From Burkholderia sp. D-99 (GTDB taxonomy: Bacteria > Pseudomonadota > Gammaproteobacteria > Burkholderiales > Burkholderiaceae): a stretch of DNA of 64,000 nucleotides. Positions 19,199-25,838 of the stretch are shown piece after piece. The notes below the pieces were generated by a model. The model ran no database searches. It saw nothing but the letters and a program-made list of their open reading frames with translations, and was not told the DNA's origin. The stretch's first letter is position 1. Each line of letters opens with the position of its first letter. The DNA is taken from positions 1 through 64,000 of the forward strand of contig NZ_JAAOXM010000018.1 in the NCBI RefSeq assembly GCF_011605345.1. Reading direction: 5' to 3'. The translations under genes were made by a program, and so were the position numbers.

Positions 19199-19230
19199 AG
19201 AGGCGCCGGCAGATCATGCGGGCGCCCCTC
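19199..19230 (-). terminator. Probable terminator after the DsbC-type gene
   Basis: GAGGCGCCGGC and GCGGGCGCCCCTC form an imperfect GC-rich stem. On the minus strand it is followed by TCTTCGTTTTC. It lies between the DsbC-type gene and the M61 peptidase gene. Confidence 0.5.
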
Positions 19231-19263
19231 GCTGGCCGGGCCATGTGCCCGGCGTGTGGTCGG

Positions 19264-19992
19264 TTACTTGCTCGAGGCGAGCGCCTGGTTGAGCTGGTCG
19301 GCCGACACTGCGCCCGGCAGGCGACGGCCGTCCGGCAGGAAGATCGTCGGCGTGCCCGTCACGTTCATCCCGCGGCCGAGCGCGAGGTTCTTGTCGAGCG
19401 CGGTGGTATCGCAGGTGCCGGCGCCGGACGGTGCGCGATGGTCGAGCATCCAGCCCTCCCACGTTTTCGCGCGATCGGTCGCACACCAGATCGCCTTCGA
19501 CTTCGCGGTCGAATCCGGCGACAGCACCGGGTACAGGAACGTGTAGACGGTCACGTTGTCGACCGACTGCAGCGTCGTCTCGAGCTTCTTGCAGTACGGG
19601 CAGTTCGGATCGGAGAACACCGCGATCTTGCGGGCGCCGTTGCCCTTGACGACCTTGATCGCATTCGCAAACGGCAGGCTCGCGAAGTCGATCTTGTTGA
19701 TTTCGGACAGGCGTGCGTCGGTCAGGTTCTTGTGCGTCTTGGTGTCGACGAGATCGCCGAGCAGTACGTAGTCGCCCGCCGCATCGCTATAGATGATCTG
19801 CGTGCCGAGGTTCACTTCGTAAAGGCCCGCGACCGGCGATTTCGACACGCTCTTGATCGGCGCGTCGTTGCCGAGGCGGGCCTGCAGCGTGGCTTTCAGC
19901 TTGTCGGTGGTCTGGTCGGCCTGCGCGGTGCAGCCAAGCGTCGCCATCGTGACGGCCAGCGCCAGCGACGCGATGCGGATCGTTTTTTTCAT
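19264..19992 (-). CDS. dsbC: Thiol:disulfide interchange protein, DsbC/DsbG type
   Basis: A 242-residue periplasmic protein. A signal peptide covers about residues 1-25 (MKKTIRIASLALAVTMATLG...AQA). An N-terminal dimerisation region follows, then a thioredoxin fold with the active site CPYC in FSDPNCPYCKK. The conserved cis-Pro segment GTPTIFLPDGR is present. It should isomerise wrong disulfides in the periplasm, kept reduced by a DsbD-type partner not in this window. GGAAG precedes the ATG. Confidence 0.9.
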   Translation of the reverse strand: MKKTIRIASLALAVTMATLGCTAQADQTTDKLKATLQARLGNDAPIKSVSKSPVAGLYEVNLGTQIIYSDAAGDYVLLGDLVDTKTHKNLTDARLSEINKIDFASLPFANAIKVVKGNGARKIAVFSDPNCPYCKKLETTLQSVDNVTVYTFLYPVLSPDSTAKSKAIWCATDRAKTWEGWMLDHRAPSGAGTCDTTALDKNLALGRGMNVTGTPTIFLPDGRRLPGAVSADQLNQALASSK

Positions 19993-20082
19993 CGAAATCT
20001 TCCTTCAGCTCAATCGGTGTGCACGGCACAGTGTACGCCGTAACGGAACCGTGTCCGACCGGTGAAGCGGCCGAAGGTTCGA

Positions 20083-21252
20083 TCAGCCGAGCGCGGCCGA
20101 CACGAGCCAGCGCTTCACGAGCGGCTGCGCGCCGACGAAGGCCATGCCCGCGTTGCGCACGGCCTTCGCGAGCGAGCCCGGCACGGCGAACAGCCGCTGC
20201 AGCCCGTCGGTCGCGACCATCAGCGCGCGGATGTCCTCGCGGCGCGAACGCTCGTAGCGGCGCAGCAGCACCGTATCGCCGAGGTTGCGGAAGCCTTCCT
20301 TGCCTGCGATCGCGTCGGCAAGCGCCGCCACATCGCGCAGCCCGAGGTTCATCCCCTGCCCCGCGAGCGGGTGGATCAGGTGCGCGGCATCGCCGACGAG
20401 CGCGACGCGCGGCGCGATCAGCTTGTCGACCGTCTGCAGCGCCAGCGGGAAGCCGGCGGCCGGCGTCACGCAGTCGAGCGTGCCGACCTGGCCATGAGAC
20501 ACGCGCTCGACCTCGGCCGCGAGTTGCGCCGGATCGAGTGCGAGCAATTCGTCCGCATGCGCGGTGTGCGCGGACCAGACGAGCGACACATGGCCGTCCG
20601 GCAGCGGCAGCAGCGCGACGATCTCGCCTTCGTGGAACCACTGGTAGGCGGTCTCGCGATGCGGCAGCGATGCCTTGAAGTTCGCGACGACACCGGTTTG
20701 CCGGTAGTCGCGCCGTTCGACCTTGGCCCCCATTTGCGAGCGCACCCACGAATGCGCGCCGTCCGCGCCGACGACGAGATCCGCTTCCAGCACCTGCCCC
20801 GACGACAGCGTGAGCACGGCCGCGTCGTCGCGCACGTCGAAGCCCTGCGCGCGCGCGTCGAACCACGTGAGGTTCGGCTGGAACCGCAGCGCGGCGTCGA
20901 GCGACGCCTCGACCAGCGACGACTCGGCGATCCACGCGAGCTGCGGCACGGATGCCTGGTACGCGGAGAAATGCAGTTCCGCGTGCGCATCGCCGTACAC
21001 GCGCATGTCGTAGACCGGTGCGAGGCGGCCATGGTCGAGCGCCTGCCAGACCCGCAGCCGCTCGAGCAAGGCCTGCGAACTGGAGGACAGCGCGTACACG
21101 CGCGTGTCGAACACGAGATCGGTGGGGCGCGGCGTGGCCGGCTGGGCGAGCAAGGCTGTCTTGTAGCCGGACTGGGTCAGCGCGAGCGCGGCAGTCTTGC
21201 CGACGAGCCCGCCGCCGACCACGGCGACGTCGAAGGAGTGGTGGGCAGTCAT
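20083..21252 (-). CDS. FAD-dependent hydroxylase of the UbiH/UbiF/COQ6 family
   Basis: A 389-residue flavoprotein counted from the ATG at 21252 (an in-frame ATG lies 9 nt upstream). The dinucleotide-binding motif is VGGGLVGKTAALAL, followed by VGADGAHSWVR and the FAD-ribityl motif GDAAHLIHPLAGQGMNLGLRD. It is probably one of the ubiquinone ring hydroxylases; which position it acts on cannot be told from sequence. A TATAAT box lies so close to the ATG that the message may be leaderless. Confidence 0.88.
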   Translation of the reverse strand: MTAHHSFDVAVVGGGLVGKTAALALTQSGYKTALLAQPATPRPTDLVFDTRVYALSSSSQALLERLRVWQALDHGRLAPVYDMRVYGDAHAELHFSAYQASVPQLAWIAESSLVEASLDAALRFQPNLTWFDARAQGFDVRDDAAVLTLSSGQVLEADLVVGADGAHSWVRSQMGAKVERRDYRQTGVVANFKASLPHRETAYQWFHEGEIVALLPLPDGHVSLVWSAHTAHADELLALDPAQLAAEVERVSHGQVGTLDCVTPAAGFPLALQTVDKLIAPRVALVGDAAHLIHPLAGQGMNLGLRDVAALADAIAGKEGFRNLGDTVLLRRYERSRREDIRALMVATDGLQRLFAVPGSLAKAVRNAGMAFVGAQPLVKRWLVSAALG

Positions 21253-21396
21253 GCCGGGCATTATAGCCGCGGGGCCAAACCCTTACGCGGCCGGACTTTG
21301 CGGGAAATCAGCAGAATCGCAGGCCGATGCGGCGGCGCGGCGGCCCGCCGCATCGGCCGTTCGGCGCCGGCCCGGAATCCAGGGCGTCGGCACGGT

Positions 21397-21402
21397 ACAA
21401 TA
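21397..21402 (+). promoter_or_regulatory. Candidate -10 of the original ychF promoter, now cut off from ychF
   Basis: TACAAT about 107 bp before the left ychF start codon, with no clear -35. In an uninterrupted chromosome it would serve ychF. Here it can only transcribe the 34-codon remnant and read into the integrated element. Confidence 0.4.
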
Positions 21403-21495
21403 GCGCCTTTGACCGTCGGCCCGCCGCGTCCCAAGCGCCGGCCGCCCTTTTTTTCCCGCGCCGCCGTGCCCTGTCCGGCCGCGCCGCCTTACCCG

Positions 21496-21611
21496 TCCGA
21501 AGGATTCCATGAGTCTCAAATGCGGCATCGTCGGCTTGCCCAACGTCGGCAAGTCCACCCTGTTCAATGCGCTGACCAAGGCCGGCATCGCCGCCGAGAA
21601 CTACCCGTTCT
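21496..21611 (+). repeat. Left 116-bp direct repeat (attL) of the ychF-integrated element
   Basis: Identical over 116 bp to 34029-34144 and separated from it by exactly 12,533 bp. It starts TCCGAAGGATTCC, covering the ychF ribosome-binding site, and ends at CTACCCGTTCT inside codon 35. The next base differs (A here, G on the right). It is the expected footprint of site-specific integration into the 5' end of ychF. Confidence 0.9.
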
Positions 21612-21613
21612 AA
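21509..21613 (+). pseudogene. ychF: ychF 5' remnant (34 codons, then stop)
   Basis: The first 34 codons of ychF, including the P-loop GLPNVGKST, end directly at TAA supplied by the element. The ribosome-binding site and upstream promoter region of the native gene are intact. A short P-loop peptide could therefore still be made, although it lacks the rest of the GTPase fold. Confidence 0.9.
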
Positions 21614-21930
21614 CAGCGCGGCTCACTTCTTCCTTCGAATCAATCGGTTAGGCAACCGAGCAAAAAACCAGAGACAAAACTAGTACAAAATCTGGACGCA
21701 CCTGCCGCCCTCTGAGCGGCCTCCTGATGATAGCGAATTGAGATGCTTTCGGAGTCGGTGCGGGTTGAATTTTTTGGCTTCACGGGGTGGGCGGGAGCAT
21801 CGAATCCTAAGTGTTCCACTAGAGGATTGTTGCCCTGCTACAAGCGGTTTTCCACTATACCCCAGGGGCTTATGCAAGGCCCCCACTCGTTGCTACCTTG
21901 CGCCTCTTACAGTCCATCGAAGAGGCACCG
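21614..21930 (+). other. Left-end non-coding region of the element
   Basis: About 320 bp between attL and the recombinase start, with mixed composition and no gene I can support. It contains GACAAAACTAGTACAAAATC at 21673-21692, which matches a site at the right end at 19 of 20 positions. Recombinase arm sites and a recombinase promoter would be expected here. Confidence 0.5.
21673..21692 (+). repeat. 20-bp end site, left copy
   Basis: GACAAAACTAGTACAAAATC is repeated in the same orientation at 33888-33907 with a single A/C difference. It sits 62 bp inside attL. Placement near both att sites suggests a recombinase arm-binding site; this is an inference from position and repetition. Confidence 0.5.
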
Positions 21931-23145
21931 GTGCCGAGCATTCGACAACTCCCAAGCGGGCGATTTCAAGCCCGGGTATGGCTATCAGACGGGAAGTCAA
22001 AGACCTTTGATACCCGCGAAGAAGCTGAGCAATGGGCGCAAGACCACCGCCAAGAGACGCGAGCGACGGATGAGCGCTTGGGGCTCGCGTCTACCCCATT
22101 CGAAAAGAATAAGAATGATGACCGCGATAAAGCGGCAGTACGAAACTTGATCAGCACCGCCATTGCCTTACTTCGGTTGGCAATTAAGCGATCATCCCAT
22201 GCAGCTCTGCAAGAACTAGTTCAGGCCAGCGAGGACCCTGCGTACATCAGTGATGTCTTGCGGTTCTACTTGCACTCAAACCCAAACCGCTATAACCGGC
22301 GCTTTCGATACCACGCGACGCGATCATTCGATTACCTCATTGCCGTCGTGGGAGATATACCGGTCGACCGCTTAAGACGCAGCGATGCCCGGACCTTCGT
22401 TGAACGACTGGCCAAAGCCGGACTTCGGACATCAAGTATCAGGCGTGTGCTGAATCAGATCACAGCGGCAATGTCACTCTACTTCACGGAGCATGAAATG
22501 GACCGCTCCAATCCGTTCCGCAAGGTGCGTATCCCAAACGAGGGGGAGGACACGAAGCAGCGCGAGCCCTTCACACCAGCAGAGCTGAGAAAACTGCTGT
22601 CACTCTGCCAAGCTGCGGACGATGACATCCGGTGGATTGTCGCATTGCTGGCGGATACGGGAGCGCGGCTTGCTGAGGTCGCGGGGCTGGCTTTGGACGA
22701 CATCGTGCTCGATGCGGACGTCCCGCATATTGCCATTCGCCATCGGGATTGGCGTTCGGTAAAGGGCGGCGCGAAGGGAAACAGTCCGCGAGATGTCCCG
22801 CTCGTGGGATTCGCCCTGTGGGCAGCAAAACGCGTCAAGGAGTCCGCCCAATCGGAACAGCGATTTGCATTCCCCCGATACACATCGGCCCTCAAGTGCA
22901 ACGCCAATGCAGCATCCGCCGCAATCGGGAAATGGATGCGTGATAGCGGCCTCAATCATTCGGCCCATGAACTCAGGCACACAATGGCCGACCGCCTACG
23001 AGAAGCCCGCTGTCCAGACGAGATCATTAAAGCGATTGGGGGCTGGTCGGCGGTCGGACAAGCCGCGAGCTACGGCAGGGGGCACTCGCTCAGCGTAACG
23101 CAGGAATGGCTCGACAAGGCCGCGTGCCCTTACGCCCCCTACTAA
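21931..23145 (+). CDS. int: Tyrosine recombinase / integrase at the left end
   Basis: A 404-residue integrase from the GTG at 21931 (AGAGG upstream); an in-frame TTG at 21898 would add 11 residues. The catalytic domain shows the first Arg in DTGARLAEVAGL, HxxR in HELRHT, Trp in place of the second His in GGWSAVG, and the Tyr nucleophile in ASYGRG. The N-terminal part (QLPSGRFQARV) resembles an arm-binding domain. It begins about 300 bp from attL and reads inward, so it is a prime candidate for ychF targeting. Confidence 0.88.
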   Translation: MPSIRQLPSGRFQARVWLSDGKSKTFDTREEAEQWAQDHRQETRATDERLGLASTPFEKNKNDDRDKAAVRNLISTAIALLRLAIKRSSHAALQELVQASEDPAYISDVLRFYLHSNPNRYNRRFRYHATRSFDYLIAVVGDIPVDRLRRSDARTFVERLAKAGLRTSSIRRVLNQITAAMSLYFTEHEMDRSNPFRKVRIPNEGEDTKQREPFTPAELRKLLSLCQAADDDIRWIVALLADTGARLAEVAGLALDDIVLDADVPHIAIRHRDWRSVKGGAKGNSPRDVPLVGFALWAAKRVKESAQSEQRFAFPRYTSALKCNANAASAAIGKWMRDSGLNHSAHELRHTMADRLREARCPDEIIKAIGGWSAVGQAASYGRGHSLSVTQEWLDKAACPYAPY

Positions 23146-23324
23146 GGTGGCGGAGGGTGAACTATTGATATATAGACCAAGGGATGGTGACTGATGGTGG
23201 TGTCTGGATGCTGGTACATCTCCCCCACCTCACTCCACAATCCACAGCAACACCCCCGCAAGGTGTTCAGTAGCCCCCTAATGCGAACTGAGGTCTGTCT
23301 ACTGGCTCCCTTACGGCCTGTCCA

Positions 23325-24584
23325 TCATGCAATGCTGACAGCCCCCGCCATGCCCGTATGCTGGTGAAACTCTTCCAGCATGATGGCCTTGGCTGTCTCA
23401 ACCGCGCCAGCCGCCACGATGGCCGCATCGTGGACCGGCAATGCGACAATGCCCACTGCCTTCATCCGGAGCAACGACGAGACCATGATCTGGCTCTCCC
23501 GGAACATGACCGCTAAGCCTTCCTGCCGATGGAAGCGGCCTCCGATTGCAGCGTGATGTTTCAGGATGGCACCGCACACCTCAACCGCTTTCGTCCCTTT
23601 GGGGAATAGCCCGTTGGTCTTTTCCGGGAATCGTTCCAATGGCGCACCCGCATTGGTCATGGCCGCAAACAGCTTCTTGATGCCATTCCTACTGCCTTCG
23701 AATCCGGGCACCGCATACGCATCACGGTCTGGCTTCACACCAGCCATTCCGTAAAGAATGCGGGGACCAACTTGGTTGAAGTCCAGCTCCACTGCCTGCT
23801 CCCCATCAATTAGCAAGTCCGTGCGGTCCGCCTTACTCATGCCCTGCCAGAAACCGCCGAATAGCCTCCCGCCGTGATCAAACCTCCCGGAATTGAAGTA
23901 GCGCTTTAGCTGTCGGTTGCCCAGATCAGCATCCAGCCGGGATGAACAATCTAGTTCGATGTCGGCACACCGCAGCCACTCGTTAATTACCTGCAACTGT
24001 TCGCGATACTTGGCCGTCTCATCCGTGTCCTCGTATTCGAGCCGCTCCGGACCGCTCCAGTGATCGATGCGCGCGCTTTTGAGGATGATTACTTCCTCCC
24101 CCTCTCGCCTATCAAAGTCATCCCATCCAATCCCCAAACGGGATACCTGATCAAGCAGCTTTTCCGATGCTCTAAACGTCGTCTGCTGACCTCTCCCGTG
24201 CTTGGAGGGCTCGCCCTTGCGCTGTTCTAGCAGGCCCGCAGCAGGGCTGGAAAGACCGTCTAGAACGCTCCGGATGCTCTCCCGCATGACCGGTGGGCGA
24301 TAGCGGCTTTTCTGCCCTAGCTTCTCTTTGGCTCGCGGGATGGTCGTCCACTGTTCTTGACTCTCAAACTCACGATAAATCGCTTCGCAGACAAGTGACT
24401 CCACCTGCGCCTCGAACATCTGCTGGTCCACTGCCTTTCGCGCGCGCTGACGCTTCGGCATCGTTGTATCAAGTTCGCTCGTGATTGCCTGCACAAGCTC
24501 ATCCATCGGCTCACTTCCGGAGACCAAGAAACCGCTAAAGTGTCGGTCGCTTGTCTCAGGCTCATCAAACAATACGTCTGACAT
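23325..24584 (-). CDS. Protein with family-A DNA polymerase-like palm motifs, function unproven
   Basis: A 419-residue protein. Residues 264-281 (VELDFNQVGPRILYGMAG) align with PolA motif A: Asp268, Gln271 and Arg275 match the D-x-S-Q-x-E-x-R pattern. R299-x3-K303 with KLFAAMTNAG resembles the O-helix motif B. LPVHDAAIV (His385, Asp386) resembles motif C. No 3'-5' or 5'-3' exonuclease domain is evident, and the N-terminal 230 residues are charged and unfamiliar. It is likely a reduced polymerase-related protein of mobile elements; loss of activity is possible. It is convergent with the left integrase. Confidence 0.6.
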   Translation of the reverse strand: MSDVLFDEPETSDRHFSGFLVSGSEPMDELVQAITSELDTTMPKRQRARKAVDQQMFEAQVESLVCEAIYREFESQEQWTTIPRAKEKLGQKSRYRPPVMRESIRSVLDGLSSPAAGLLEQRKGEPSKHGRGQQTTFRASEKLLDQVSRLGIGWDDFDRREGEEVIILKSARIDHWSGPERLEYEDTDETAKYREQLQVINEWLRCADIELDCSSRLDADLGNRQLKRYFNSGRFDHGGRLFGGFWQGMSKADRTDLLIDGEQAVELDFNQVGPRILYGMAGVKPDRDAYAVPGFEGSRNGIKKLFAAMTNAGAPLERFPEKTNGLFPKGTKAVEVCGAILKHHAAIGGRFHRQEGLAVMFRESQIMVSSLLRMKAVGIVALPVHDAAIVAAGAVETAKAIMLEEFHQHTGMAGAVSIA

Positions 24585-24609
24585 ACGTCTCGTCTCTAGA
24601 AAAGCAAAA

Positions 24610-24630
24610 GCCCCACCGAAGTGAGGGCTA
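24610..24630 (-). terminator. Terminator downstream of the 228-residue unknown gene
   Basis: AGCCCCAC and GTGAGGGCT pair over CGAA with one bulged base. On the minus strand the hairpin is followed by TTTTGCTTTT. It separates the polymerase-like gene from the two genes to its right. Confidence 0.7.
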
Positions 24631-24666
24631 GAATCAAATTAATACCGTTCGTTGCGAATGCAACTT

Positions 24667-25353
24667 TCAGCGATTTTTGTTCAAATCATGACCAGCCTGC
24701 CGGTGCAGCTCCTTCGCCGCCGATGACCGCCACGCGCGAGCGGCAGCCCGCCGCTCAATGCATCCCTCAATGGTCTGGTCGAGTTTGGCTAGGACAGCCG
24801 GCCGGCTCACCGCCTGCGCTACCTCCTGTGCTTCCCGCTTCTCCCTCGCCACCTTCCGAGCCTTCTCCCGTTCCCTCTTCTGCCGGGGCGTGAGCGGCTG
24901 TTTGGTCAACGCCTTGGTCAGCTTCCCGTCCTTCTTGAGTTGCCTGATAAGTTCCTGACCATCAGGCGTGACGTACACGACATGCCCCCGCCCCACCTTG
25001 ACGCTACGGAACCACTCCACATCGCCAGTCTTGCGGGAGCGCTGCTGATATCGGCCAGTGCGGTGAACCATCCGGTCAGCGGCTACAAGGTCCTTGAAAA
25101 TGGCCACGCTGTTGATCCCGCCGAGGGTGCGGACGAATGCGCCGATTTCCGGGAGGTCAGGCTGCGCATGTACGCCGTTCGTTTCCCGTTGGTTACTACT
25201 GGCGAACTCGTAAGGCTCCCACTCGCGCCTCACTGCTGTCTCTACCGGCCGGCCACCGTTTGCGATGCATGCGAGCTGAGCGGCAAGCGCCTCAGCCTTC
25301 GCATCCTTCAGCTCGTCCTCACCCTCCCAAGGAAGCAGTCCGTCGATACTCAC
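24667..25353 (-). CDS. Unknown protein with long basic helical tail
   Basis: A 228-residue protein not recognised as any family. Residues about 70-140 look globular (IGAFVRTLGGINSVAIFKDLV; VYVTPDGQELIRQL) and could be a winged helix. Residues about 150-228 are strongly charged and helical (RQKREREKARKVAREKREAQ), consistent with nucleic-acid binding or a coiled coil. The GTG start overlaps the stop of the upstream gene by GTGA, so the two are co-translated. Confidence 0.6.
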   Translation of the reverse strand: MSIDGLLPWEGEDELKDAKAEALAAQLACIANGGRPVETAVRREWEPYEFASSNQRETNGVHAQPDLPEIGAFVRTLGGINSVAIFKDLVAADRMVHRTGRYQQRSRKTGDVEWFRSVKVGRGHVVYVTPDGQELIRQLKKDGKLTKALTKQPLTPRQKREREKARKVAREKREAQEVAQAVSRPAVLAKLDQTIEGCIERRAAARAWRSSAAKELHRQAGHDLNKNR

Positions 25354-25754
25354 GCTGCCTCCTTCACGAGACCACCGTGTCTAACGAAAGCGACATGCCC
25401 AAGGCCCTCAAGCAGTGCCAAAAGTCGCGCCATCTCTTCCCGGGCGAAACCTGCCAGCGCCAAGAATTCATCAGAGATACCGGCAGCCCCAGAAAAGCCC
25501 GACATCAATAGAGCATCCCGATGCTTCTGCCAGCCGGGGAATCCCCACCCCCACTGAACCTCCCCCTCGCGCTTCGTGATAGCCACGGGCTGATCGCTGC
25601 GAATCTTTAATGCGAGTTCAAATGGGCTTTGCGCCTGGACAGCTTTGCCGTCGTTGTAGAAGGCTACCGCTCCATCAGTGGCCGTAGCCACCACCGCCAG
25701 CAGCGGCGCCAGTGCTCCATCGAGAGCCAAGAGGGTTTCGTTACGTTGATTCAT
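25350..25754 (-). CDS. Unknown small element-encoded protein
   Basis: A 134-residue protein with no recognised family. It is mixed alpha/beta by eye, with a Trp-rich centre (VQWGWGFPGWQKHRD) and a hydrophobic C-terminal helix region. It overlaps the next gene by 4 nt (GTGA). Its ATG comes only a few bases after the U-run of the terminator ending the virion gene, so it needs its own start signal or depends on read-through. Confidence 0.55.
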   Translation of the reverse strand: MNQRNETLLALDGALAPLLAVVATATDGAVAFYNDGKAVQAQSPFELALKIRSDQPVAITKREGEVQWGWGFPGWQKHRDALLMSGFSGAAGISDEFLALAGFAREEMARLLALLEGLGHVAFVRHGGLVKEAA

Positions 25755-25780
25755 AGGGTTCTTGAAATAGAAAAAAGAAA

Positions 25781-25811
25781 AGCCGCCCTCACCATCACTG
25801 GCGGGGCGGCT
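25781..25811 (-). terminator. Terminator of the virion-protein gene
   Basis: AGCCGCCC (25781-25788) pairs with GGGCGGCT (25804-25811). On the minus strand it is followed by TTTTCTTTTTTC, which leads directly into the start of the 134-residue gene. Confidence 0.8.
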
Positions 25812-25838
25812 CGGACAATCTCTTCGAATCGGGCTGCT

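Noticed and set aside
17491..20043. 850-codon plus-strand frame opposite the M61 and DsbC-type genes
   Set aside because: Arg-rich shadow frame. The minus-strand genes carry clear catalytic motifs and signal sequences.
20062..21651. Plus-strand frame of 529 codons that runs into the ychF remnant
   Set aside because: Shadow of the Ubi-type hydroxylase gene. The ychF part is in another frame.
21738..22010. 90-codon frame between attL and the left integrase
   Set aside because: No ribosome-binding site, and it runs into the integrase gene out of frame.
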